Positions 1 to 6,978 of a DNA stretch of 10,443 bases are shown here, piece by piece; position 1 is the first letter of the stretch; each line of letters begins with the position of its first letter. The stretch is from Planctomycetota bacterium (GTDB lineage Bacteria; Planctomycetota; PUPC01; JACPCR01). Location: contig JASLXP010001297.1 of NCBI GenBank assembly GCA_030740295.1, positions 1 through 10,443 of the forward strand. Reading direction: 5' to 3'. A program made the translations under genes and the position numbers. The notes under the pieces are model-generated. The model had not been told where the DNA came from. It worked only from the letters and a program-made list of their open reading frames with translations, and did no database searches.

Positions 1-1447
1 CACGATAAACCAGGCGCCCATTACCGGTGAATCCATACCGGTCGAAAAGGTTACCGGTGATGAAGTCTTCGCCGGCACGATCAACAACCAGGGCGCGTTC
101 GAATTCCGCTCCACCAAGAAAGCAGATGACAGCACTCTTGCTCGAATCATTCATATGGTAGAGGAAGCCCAGTCCCGCCGGGCAGAGAGCGAGCAATGGG
201 TAGAACGGTTCGCCCGTACATACACACCGGTCATGATGCTGATAGCGCTTGTAGTCGCGTTCGGCTTCCCTCTGTTATTTTCAGGCGGGTGGAAATTCTG
301 GATCTACGAAGCGCTGGTCGTCCTCGTCATTGCATGCCCATGCGCGCTGGTCATCTCGACGCCCGTCAGCATCGTTGCCGGTCTGGCAACCGCGGCAAGG
401 TGTGGGGTTCTGATTAAAGGAGGCTCCTTCCTCGAGGCTCCCGCATATCTGAAAGTGGTCGCCATGGACAAGACCGGCACGCTGACAAGGGGCGAGCCGG
501 AAGTGCAGGAAGTCATTCCTTTCGCCGATCACACGCCTGAACAGCTCCTCAGAAACGCGGCTGCGCTTGAATCGAACAGCGAGCACCCGCTGGCAAAAGC
601 TGTGGTGCGGAAAGCGGATGCGGATGGGATTGAGTTCGAGCGGACAGACGGATTTCAGTCGCTGCAGGGACGGGGAGTGGAAGCCAGCATCGATGGCAAG
701 TCGTTCTGGCTTGGCAGCCACCGTTTCATGCACGAGAAAGGCACGGAAACTCCGGAGTTCCATGCCATGGCCGAATCCCTCGAACAGAAGGGATGCTCTG
801 TGATCGTAGTCGGCACAGACGACCACGTCTGCGGCCTCATCAGTGTGTCTGACAGCGTGCGCGAAGAATCGGTGAAGGCCGTGGGTGGAATGAAGGATGT
901 CGGTGTCGAACGAGTCGTCATGCTCACGGGCGACCACACGACAAGTGCGGCGACCATTGCGGAGGCCACAGGAGTGGACGAGTTTCACGCCGACCTTTTG
1001 CCCGAAGACAAAGTCCAGCAGATCGAAGACCTCGTGATGAAATACGGCCACGTAGCCATGGTCGGCGACGGCATCAACGATGCCCCTGCAATGGCTGCTT
1101 CCAATCTGGGAATCGCGATGGGCGCCGCGGGAACGGACGCGGCCATCGAGACTGCGGATATCGCCTTGATGTCTGATGACCTGTCACGCCTGCCGTGGCT
1201 CATTCGCCACTCTCGCCGCACGTTGCGTATCATCCACCAGAACGTCTTTTTTGCGCTTGGTTTGAAAGCGCTGGTGATGCTGCTGGTTATTGCTGGTAAG
1301 GCCAGCCTCTGGATGGCAATTGCTGCCGATATGGGAGCTTCGCTGCTCGTTATATTCAACGCTTTCCGCCTGTTCAGTAAGGGTACAGATTTGCCAGGCG
1401 AGCCCGCACAGAAGAAAAAACTGGTGGGGGATTCCAATTTAGGGTGA
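1..1447 (+). CDS. zntA: P1B-type heavy-metal (Zn/Cd/Pb-class) transporting ATPase, 5'-truncated
   Basis: This is an inner-membrane pump that exports soft divalent metals by ATP hydrolysis through a phospho-aspartate intermediate. The frame is open from base 2 to the TGA at 1445-1447, giving 481 visible residues. In order they show the actuator loop TGES (about residues 8-11), the membrane metal site CPC (112-114), the phosphorylation motif DKTGTLT (156-162), the P1B-specific HP dipeptide in SEHPLAKA (195-196), TGD (309-311) and the hinge GDGINDAP (355-362). Two C-terminal membrane segments follow. A Lys in LGLKALVML (about 422) and an Asp in ADMGAS (about 443) match the P1B-2 (ZntA/CadA) pattern rather than the copper class. 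The N-terminal metal-binding domain and the first membrane helices lie outside the window. An internal ATG at 155 is not the start, because the actuator domain is upstream of it. The family call is firm; the exact metal is inferred. Confidence 0.95.
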   Translation, partial: TINQAPITGESIPVEKVTGDEVFAGTINNQGAFEFRSTKKADDSTLARIIHMVEEAQSRRAESEQWVERFARTYTPVMMLIALVVAFGFPLLFSGGWKFWIYEALVVLVIACPCALVISTPVSIVAGLATAARCGVLIKGGSFLEAPAYLKVVAMDKTGTLTRGEPEVQEVIPFADHTPEQLLRNAAALESNSEHPLAKAVVRKADADGIEFERTDGFQSLQGRGVEASIDGKSFWLGSHRFMHEKGTETPEFHAMAESLEQKGCSVIVVGTDDHVCGLISVSDSVREESVKAVGGMKDVGVERVVMLTGDHTTSAATIAEATGVDEFHADLLPEDKVQQIEDLVMKYGHVAMVGDGINDAPAMAASNLGIAMGAAGTDAAIETADIALMSDDLSRLPWLIRHSRRTLRIIHQNVFFALGLKALVMLLVIAGKASLWMAIAADMGASLLVIFNAFRLFSKGTDLPGEPAQKKKLVGDSNLG

Positions 1448-1453
1448 AGGCGC

Positions 1454-1468
1454 TGCGGATAATCCGCA
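1454..1468. other. Short perfect palindrome just after the ATPase gene
   Basis: TGCGGAT-A-ATCCGCA begins 7 bases after the ATPase stop codon. Folded in RNA it gives a stem of about 6 bp with a TAA loop. No T-run follows on the plus strand, so it is a weak candidate for a rho-independent terminator; it could equally be a protein-binding site or chance. The rest of the convergent gap (1448-1651) shows nothing else I can name. Confidence 0.3.
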
Positions 1469-1651
1469 TTACTGCCTGTGGCAAGACCTGACGCCTCGGT
1501 ACGATGCACCTTGGATCCGATATTTGGTCTCGTGGCTCTCCCCCACCAGATGGCAAAAGTGTCGCGGATGTTCTTGGCAAATCAAGCCAGGGAAAAGCCG
1601 TGAAAATGGAGCCGCAATTCGCCAGTAAATCACAGCCTTTGAGGCGAGTTA

Positions 1652-2545
1652 CTACACACCTGCTATCTGCTGCGCTGCCTCTGCCTTGCCCAGAAAATCC
1701 AACATCAACGTTTTCACTTCCCCTCCTCTGCTGAGCGGGGCGAAGTGGCCCGTGTTGGTGAATACCTCGGCTCTCCCGTGGGGAATGCCCTCTTTCAGCT
1801 CATCAAAACAAGCGGCAGGAACTAATGTGTCCTGGTCTCCTCTAATCAGAAGGACGGGGCAGTCGATGTCCCGCAGTTTTTCGCGACAGTCAAATCCGTC
1901 CATCAGAAGGGCCCTCTTTGCCAAAGCGCGGCACGAGGTCTGCGAGGCGTTGCGGCACGCGAAACAGACCAGTGAGGGGTCGCACGCATTGAGTGCCTTG
2001 CAGTGCGAGAAACGAGAGATGAACTTTCTTCCCGGCACTCGCTGAAACGGGATTCCCGTCTTGAGAACAAGCCTGGTCAGCCAGCGCTCATACCATTGCA
2101 GGGGACGCCGCGCGAAAGCACTGACCAGTGTGAGGCTGAGTACTCGCTCCCGGTGACGCGGAAGAAGAAGCTGGGCGACCGAACCGCCGAATGACCAACC
2201 CACCAGATGAAACGTGTCCACACTGAGATGCTCCAGGAGACTCTCGACGTCCCTGACGAGATCTTCATAAGTAGACTTGCCTGGATCGCTGCCGTCCCCG
2301 CGCTCGCCACGGTAATTGTGGCCTATGACTCGATGCGATTCGGACAGGCCGAGGAACATCCTGTAATTCATATGAAAATTACCTCCCATTCCGTTCAGGA
2401 TGACCACCGGGGTTCCTTCGCCCATGATGCCGTAGGTCAGTTGGACGCCGCAGCCTGACTCGCAAGATTCCGAGAGAGGACCGTTGGTCGTGTGGAGACC
2501 GGTCTCCAGGCACTCTATGAAACGTTCGTAATCGTTGGTGGACAT
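1652..2545 (-). CDS. Alpha/beta-hydrolase fold protein
   Basis: The 297-residue protein has the full layout of a soluble alpha/beta hydrolase. The oxyanion-side loop is NGMGGN (residues 51-56), the nucleophile elbow is GWSFGG with Ser118, the acid is probably Asp239 in RGDQDTLVP, and the catalytic His is His267 in NTGHFAP. A cap region between about residues 145 and 220 is unusually rich in Cys (for example CDPSLVCFAC). The substrate cannot be read from sequence; the closest general class is the ester, lactone or peptidase-like hydrolases of the proline-iminopeptidase/haloalkane-dehalogenase type. There is no signal peptide, so it should be cytoplasmic. It starts 33 bp after the GT-C gene stop on the same strand, so the two are probably co-transcribed. 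The ATG at 2545 has no evident Shine-Dalgarno sequence. The fold is certain, the function unknown. Confidence 0.9.
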   Translation of the reverse strand: MSTNDYERFIECLETGLHTTNGPLSESCESGCGVQLTYGIMGEGTPVVILNGMGGNFHMNYRMFLGLSESHRVIGHNYRGERGDGSDPGKSTYEDLVRDVESLLEHLSVDTFHLVGWSFGGSVAQLLLPRHRERVLSLTLVSAFARRPLQWYERWLTRLVLKTGIPFQRVPGRKFISRFSHCKALNACDPSLVCFACRNASQTSCRALAKRALLMDGFDCREKLRDIDCPVLLIRGDQDTLVPAACFDELKEGIPHGRAEVFTNTGHFAPLSRGGEVKTLMLDFLGKAEAAQQIAGV

Positions 2546-2578
2546 TTTCTGAGTCGGCCGGGCATGTCTGAAGCAGAT

Positions 2579-4786
2579 TCAACCCGAGGGCGAACGTTCC
2601 ACAAGCCGCAGCCCCTTGATGGGCCAGGCGCGAAAGCCTGTCCTGATAGCAGGTCGTATTAATAGGTCAGAATAATTACCGTCGGGCAGGCGCAGAATTA
2701 ACTCCGGGCTCCGCGGATTCTTTCGTGCCGAGTGATAGAACTCCGGTATCAGGTTTTGAGCATCCAATGTTCTGCCGCCAGACCAGACATCGAACCGGCA
2801 CGGCATCAGGTCCGCCAGGGGGTGAATGGTCAGCACGATCGCCGAAAGCCGCGTCGGCCGCTGTAATGAGATCGTCAGGCTCGTCTGCGGCTGGCTGAAG
2901 CCTGTCGACGGCCAGAAAGAGCCCTCTTCCCGCATTCGAGTTAATACGAGAGGATCGGCATCCGAGCTAAATGCATATGCATCCTTCGGCAAAGGTGTTC
3001 CCTTCATTTGATGCAATTCGGGATCTCCATGAATCTCGTAAACAAAGTCATCCTCAAAATGGGCCAGTGGTTTCAAACCGGCAGGCACCCCTTCCAGTGG
3101 CCGCTGCAGAATCGCCTGCCGAACGACAAGCCAGTCCGCGCCGGTAGCCTGCAACAGGCGAATGGATTCCCGCGACGGGAAATCGACCAGTCCCATCACT
3201 CCTATCATCCCCTCGGGCGGAGAAAAGCTGGCATAGCCGTTCAGAATCTTCATCGAATGATGCATCGAAAAAAACATGGTGAACGCATCGGTGTAGCCGT
3301 GCGTGTAAGGCAGCTCGATGACCGCCTTCTGCTCCTTCTGCGAAGCCATCCATTGATAGACAGGCGGGATGCCATCCGCATCAGGCGCGGGCCCCAGCGG
3401 CGGCAGAGCCATGTATTCCATGCACAGAATCAGAAGCATCAGGACAAAGTGCTGCACACGTTTTTCCTTCCTCGGCCGAAGCCATTCTTTTGCACCAAAG
3501 GCTGCGAGGACCGAGAGACTGAAAATAAAGAACGCGCCGAAGCGCGTGCTCATCCTCAAAACCTTGAAGACCGGCACCAGCAACATCAGCAGCGCATAAG
3601 GCCCGGGCACAAGAGGCTCGGCATTGAACTTAATCCGCGGGCCGAGGCTCAAGACCCAGCACGACAGGCCGCAAACGGTAAACAGTATCGCCGTCTCCTT
3701 TTTGCCATTCTGCCACAATGTCCAAACCCCGTAACCGGCAAGCAGCAGCACGATCAGGCCGGGGAACTGTCCTTCGCCGGGAGGCATCCCGGCCAGCACT
3801 CGGGTGTACATCATGCTGTTCTCGGGCGGCGTCAGGATGGTCAAGACATCCGATGCAAGGCGAACGTTTTCTTCAAGAGTCCTTTCAAATCCGAGCCTTT
3901 TCTTAAGGACGATATTGGGCCAATAGAACGGCAACAGGCAGATGAACAGCGCGGCAGACCAAACCACCAGGGCGGCCGCTCCTTTAACGGACCATGACTT
4001 TCTCAGACCCGCCCTCAGGACAAGGTAAAGACCAAGGAAGACGCAGTAATACAGGCCGTAAATTCCACTGCACAGCGTCTGAAGAATGAGAAACAGAAAA
4101 GCGACCACCGCATTACAGATGGGCCTGTCGAGTATCGAACCAAGCCTGGCGAAAGCCGTCCCAGAGCGCCCGGGCAACAGAGATCCGTCTTCAGAATCGG
4201 GGGGCCGCTCGGACTGTTCCTTCCTGTCCAGATACCGAAGAACGAAGAAGAATGAGAATGCCATCCATTGAAGACTGAGCCCGGCAAAGTGTCCGTATTG
4301 ACTGAACCGAAAGGGACAGAACCCAAAAATGGCGCCAGCCAGCGCTGCCCCCAACCTCGAACCTGTCAGATGCAGAGCCACCAGGTAAGCGCCGCACGCG
4401 GACAGAAAAAAAGTCGAAAGCAGCAGAAAGCTGTAGATGAAAACAGAGTTGTCCGTGAACAGCCGCAGGAACAACGCGGCCGGCCACCAGCCCATCAAAT
4501 GGTCGGTAAAACAGAGGCTCAGTTCGTGAGGCCAGAACGCGTTGGATTCAAATAATCCACGATCAGCTCCGAGCACATTCTTGACCCCCTGCTGGAGCCC
4601 CCACACATTGAGCAGCGCATCCTGCCCGACCGCGCCATAACGACCGGGCACGCGCGTTCCAAGAAATAGCGCATGGGGCCAGGTCATCGCGATCGTAAGC
4701 AGAAAGAAAAGGGCGTACGGCCACGCACGGCTGGCAATGGGCTGGCTCTTATCTTCTGCTTCGGCGGAGTTCGTATCCGGGTTCAT
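2579..4786 (-). CDS. Multi-spanning membrane protein, GT-C glycosyltransferase-like, with C-terminal beta-sandwich-like region
   Basis: The 735-residue protein begins with a polar stretch and then a first membrane helix (about residues 22-42). An outer loop with VGQDALLNVW (Asp56) follows, in the position where GT-C enzymes keep a catalytic Asp. About ten further hydrophobic segments extend to about residue 460. GFCPFRFSQYGHF (155-167) and VLRMSTRFGAFF (409-420) resemble motifs of uncharacterised bacterial GT-C/PTPS-related membrane proteins. Residues 470-590 are soluble and include the LLQATGADWLVV pattern seen in that group. Residues about 620-735 look like a discoidin-type beta-sandwich (inferred from LTISLQRPTRLSAIVLTI and FDVWSGG). 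A role in transferring sugar from a lipid carrier at the outer membrane face is likely but unproven. No Shine-Dalgarno sequence precedes the ATG at 4786. The alpha/beta hydrolase gene follows 33 bp downstream. Confidence 0.8.
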   Translation of the reverse strand: MNPDTNSAEAEDKSQPIASRAWPYALFFLLTIAMTWPHALFLGTRVPGRYGAVGQDALLNVWGLQQGVKNVLGADRGLFESNAFWPHELSLCFTDHLMGWWPAALFLRLFTDNSVFIYSFLLLSTFFLSACGAYLVALHLTGSRLGAALAGAIFGFCPFRFSQYGHFAGLSLQWMAFSFFFVLRYLDRKEQSERPPDSEDGSLLPGRSGTAFARLGSILDRPICNAVVAFLFLILQTLCSGIYGLYYCVFLGLYLVLRAGLRKSWSVKGAAALVVWSAALFICLLPFYWPNIVLKKRLGFERTLEENVRLASDVLTILTPPENSMMYTRVLAGMPPGEGQFPGLIVLLLAGYGVWTLWQNGKKETAILFTVCGLSCWVLSLGPRIKFNAEPLVPGPYALLMLLVPVFKVLRMSTRFGAFFIFSLSVLAAFGAKEWLRPRKEKRVQHFVLMLLILCMEYMALPPLGPAPDADGIPPVYQWMASQKEQKAVIELPYTHGYTDAFTMFFSMHHSMKILNGYASFSPPEGMIGVMGLVDFPSRESIRLLQATGADWLVVRQAILQRPLEGVPAGLKPLAHFEDDFVYEIHGDPELHQMKGTPLPKDAYAFSSDADPLVLTRMREEGSFWPSTGFSQPQTSLTISLQRPTRLSAIVLTIHPLADLMPCRFDVWSGGRTLDAQNLIPEFYHSARKNPRSPELILRLPDGNYSDLLIRPAIRTGFRAWPIKGLRLVERSPSG

Positions 4787-4942
4787 GTCTTGGCTTTTGA
4801 ATCTTCGGCCACGTCTGAGCTGCTATGGACGTCATCGCCTCGAATTCTCAGCAGTGACAGAGCTCTTCTCGTGATCCTGCGCAATCTCTATCCACACAGG
4901 ATTGCACATTTCCTGGTATTAGACGAGGTGGAGTGATGCCGC

Positions 4943-5308
4943 TCAGTTCCCCTTTTCATGGAACAGGTACATGATTGTCACCGTATTGGAAGGCATGCCC
5001 TCCAGGCCGTCCGAATTGAACGCGCTGACCCGCACGTAGTTGGGGCCATCGGTTGCCGGGCCGGATGCGGCGGCCGGGACTTTGTCTGTGGTGACATCTG
5101 CCACGATGTCTTTGAACTTTGGATTCTTTGCGAGCTCGAGGTGATAACCATCTACATCATCCACGTCATTCCACGAACAGGTGACGTCCTTGACAACGAT
5201 TTCTTCACTGGGGCCCGGCGCGCTGATTTCGCCCTACACCGAACACCAATACGGCAACGACGACAGCAATGACAGCTCAACAGCGACGACAGTGATTTTC
5301 TTGGCCAT
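4943..5308 (-). pseudogene. Small secreted fibronectin-III-like protein with disrupted reading frame
   Basis: From the ATG at 5308 the frame begins MAKKITVVAV and then hits TAG at 5236-5234. The same frame resumes as GEISAPGPSEEIVVKDVTCS and runs to the stop at 4943. The C-terminal part reads as one FN3-type domain: strand-B Trp in CSWNDVDDVDGYHLELAKN, and a late NYVRVSAFNSDGLEGMPSNT. Between them, a different frame (about 5277-5236) encodes AVIAVVVAVLVFGVG, a near-perfect membrane or signal segment. The natural product is therefore probably MAKKITVVAV, then this hydrophobic run, then the FN3 domain, reached by two frame changes that cancel out. An uninterrupted shorter frame from GTG at 5164 covers most of the FN3 domain. 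The cause could be assembly indels, real decay, or recoding. The role is unknown; a single secreted or anchored FN3 domain suggests adhesion or scaffolding. Confidence 0.6.
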
Positions 5309-5495
5309 GCCTTACTTCTTGACCTCGGAGTCGGAGAATGGAAAAGCCCAGTTTATCACGGCCTCGGCACGAATGACTCAGGGACATATAAGTCTTTTCG
5401 CAGCGCGAGGTCGGGACGACTGGGCTTCCATTTCCCGGGAGGGCGCCAAATCCATTTGGCAACGGGCATCCCAATTCCTGTGGGATTTTTCGGGC
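5309..5495. other. Spacer between HEAT gene and FN3-like gene
   Basis: These 187 bp lie downstream of the HEAT-protein stop and upstream of the FN3-like ATG. Open frames cross the gap on the minus strand (to 5474 and 5541), but they overlap the HEAT gene end or the FN3 start and have no recognisable domain. I see no clear terminator or promoter. The sequence AAGTAAGG lies directly before the FN3-like ATG and could serve as a poorly spaced ribosome-binding site. Confidence 0.4.
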
Positions 5496-6035
5496 CTATC
5501 CATCCAGTTTCTGCTTGTTCAGCATGGCCCAGTTGAGCCACCTGTCGTAATTATGCGCGAACTTCTCGCCGGTCATTTCGCGCAGAGCCGAGCCAATCTG
5601 GCCCCGGACGCGGTCGTCCTTTTCAATTCGAAGCCGTTCAATCAGCGGGCGGACGAGTCTCAGGTTGCCATGAAACTGAAAGCCCTCGGCAACGGTGAAA
5701 CGGACTTCGGTGTCTTCATCCTCGATCAGTTTCATCAGCGGGTCCATGGCCTTTTCCGACCTGGTTTTTCCAAGGGCCTGTGCGGCCATGCCCCTCGTGA
5801 CAGGCCTCTCGGATTTCATCTGGCCCAGAAAGATCTCAAGCAAGCTGACATCGGCGCGTTCGAGGATCTCACGCTTGGTTGCCCGAGAATCGTGAGTGCC
5901 GGCGGAAGGGTGGATTTCAAACAACTCATCCATCGACCGGCTGTTCATCTTCATGAAAAACTGCCAGTAAAACGCGCCACCAATTGCCAGAAATATGGCG
6001 ACGATTGCGACCTGCCTATGTGCTGCAATCTGCAT
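5496..6035 (-). CDS. Membrane-anchored HEAT-repeat protein
   Basis: The 179-residue protein has one N-terminal membrane anchor (about residues 9-29, VAIVAIFLAIGGAFYWQFF) and then a soluble helical part. From about residue 60 it contains HEAT/PBS-lyase-type repeats: SERPVTRGMAAQALGKTRSE, DTEVRFTVAEGFQF and DDRVRGQIGSALREMTG, each with the Arg/Ala/Leu spacing of such helical pairs. The end, LREMTGEKFAHNYDRWLNW, resembles the closing segment of HEAT-repeat proteins from planctomycete-like bacteria (my recollection, not a search result). Such repeats bind other proteins; no enzyme motif is present. It starts 14 bp after the exonuclease stop, so the two are probably one transcript. The start at 6035 places the anchor at the extreme N-terminus, which supports it, although no Shine-Dalgarno sequence is visible. 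Confidence 0.8.
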   Translation of the reverse strand: MQIAAHRQVAIVAIFLAIGGAFYWQFFMKMNSRSMDELFEIHPSAGTHDSRATKREILERADVSLLEIFLGQMKSERPVTRGMAAQALGKTRSEKAMDPLMKLIEDEDTEVRFTVAEGFQFHGNLRLVRPLIERLRIEKDDRVRGQIGSALREMTGEKFAHNYDRWLNWAMLNKQKLDG

Positions 6036-6049
6036 TTAATGCCGGGGCT

Positions 6050-6937
6050 TCAGGCATCATCGGCGCCATATCTCGCCACTATTGCCTTAAGCTTGGCCAC
6101 CAGGGCATGGAATCCGAGCCGCTGAACGAATTGGAATGAGGATTCGTCCGGGCCGCCGTAGGACAGATTGTCTTTCACTTCCAGAGGGACATCCGTGCGA
6201 GTCCGAGCCAGCTCTTTTGAAAGCTCATAATCAGCCCTGCCTTCCTGCAGTTTACGGATGACCGTTGCTTTACCGCGAAGGTCGACCGAGTCCAGCAGAC
6301 TGGGATCGGCCGCGATCTCCTGGACGGTCAGGCTGGCCTGCAGGATTGTCAATGCCGTCTTTCCACCGATGCCTTTCACGCCCGGGATGTTGTCGACTGA
6401 GTCGCCCCGCAAAGCAAGGAGCTCGAGGATCTGCGAAGGCTTCACGCCCATCTTCTCCTCCACTTCCGCTGGGCCCTGGATCTCTTCGGTCTTCATGTCG
6501 AAGAGCAGGATCTCGTCGTCGACCACCTGTGCGATGTCCTTGTCTCCCGTGCTCATCAGCACTCGATAGCCGGCTTCCTTCATTCGCAGCGCCAAGGTGA
6601 CCATGATGTCATCAGCCTCGTACCCTTGGATGCCGTAACTCGGAAATCGCAGGGCGTCGGCCATCTCTCGCATGAGATCGAACTGCGGGATGAGTTCATC
6701 GGGCGGATCACCACGATTGGCCTTGTATTCGGGGAAGATCTCGTTCCGAAAAGTCGTCGGCGCCACATCGAATGCGATGGCCACATGCCGAGGCATCTGC
6801 GAATCCAAAAACTTGATCAGAGACTGGAGCGCGCCGAAGACGCCGTTTGCAGGGGTACCGTCCCGCGTCTCCACGTGCCCAATGGAAAAGAACGAACGGA
6901 AGAGAAGGGCAGTACCGTCGAGGATATAGCAGTCCAT
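6050..6937 (-). CDS. Stand-alone 5'-3' exonuclease / flap endonuclease (PolA N-terminal type)
   Basis: The 295-residue protein corresponds to the 5'-nuclease domain of DNA polymerase I without the polymerase. It removes 5' flaps and RNA primers using two metal ions. All nine family carboxylates are present: Asp7, Asp57, Glu107, Asp109, Asp110, Asp132, Asp134, Asp179 and Asp182. Each lies exactly six positions before its E. coli Pol I equivalent as I remember the numbering. Other landmarks are the arch/helical region FRNEIFPEYKANR (63-75), STGDKD (129-134), and the helix-3-turn-helix DNA-binding loop DNIPGVKGIGGKTA (182-195). The intact site argues for an active FEN rather than the reduced ExoIX/Xni form. 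It probably acts in Okazaki-fragment maturation or repair with a polymerase encoded elsewhere. It lies 41 bp after the MFS gene and 14 bp before the HEAT gene. Its ATG (6937) follows a heptamer repeat and lacks a Shine-Dalgarno sequence. Confidence 0.93.
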   Translation of the reverse strand: MDCYILDGTALLFRSFFSIGHVETRDGTPANGVFGALQSLIKFLDSQMPRHVAIAFDVAPTTFRNEIFPEYKANRGDPPDELIPQFDLMREMADALRFPSYGIQGYEADDIMVTLALRMKEAGYRVLMSTGDKDIAQVVDDEILLFDMKTEEIQGPAEVEEKMGVKPSQILELLALRGDSVDNIPGVKGIGGKTALTILQASLTVQEIAADPSLLDSVDLRGKATVIRKLQEGRADYELSKELARTRTDVPLEVKDNLSYGGPDESSFQFVQRLGFHALVAKLKAIVARYGADDA

Positions 6938-6971
6938 GTAAGCGTAATGAGTAATGAGTAACGATTGACGA
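6937..6971. repeat. Heptanucleotide tandem repeat, GTAATGA type
   Basis: Read on the plus strand, successive 7-base units are TGTAAGC, GTAATGA, GTAATGA, GTAACGA and TTGACGA: two perfect copies flanked by degenerate ones. The array fills most of the 41-bp gap between the MFS stop and the exonuclease ATG, touching the start codon. It resembles the heptanucleotide STRR repeats described in filamentous cyanobacteria, but nothing else here looks cyanobacterial. Confidence 0.7.
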
Positions 6972-6978
6972 TCTCAAT

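Noticed and set aside
281..1051. 256-residue open frame antisense to the metal ATPase
   Set aside because: The plus strand carries all P-type ATPase motifs; the antisense product has no domain and reflects codon bias.
3008..3997. 329-residue plus-strand open frame
   Set aside because: It is antisense to the GT-C-like membrane protein and is rich in Gln, Arg and His with no recognisable fold.
4866..4910. Inverted repeat with GCAATC and GATTGC upstream of the GT-C gene
   Set aside because: The stem is only 6 bp with a long loop, and competing pairings exist; it is too weak to call a site.
5356..5541. 61-residue minus-strand frame overlapping the HEAT gene end
   Set aside because: Its start lies inside the HEAT gene in another frame and no motif supports it.
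5181..6125. 314-residue plus-strand open frame crossing the FN3-like, HEAT and exonuclease genes
   Set aside because: It covers recognisable HEAT repeats on the other strand and has no domain itself. Its length is notable, but the minus-strand assignment explains it.
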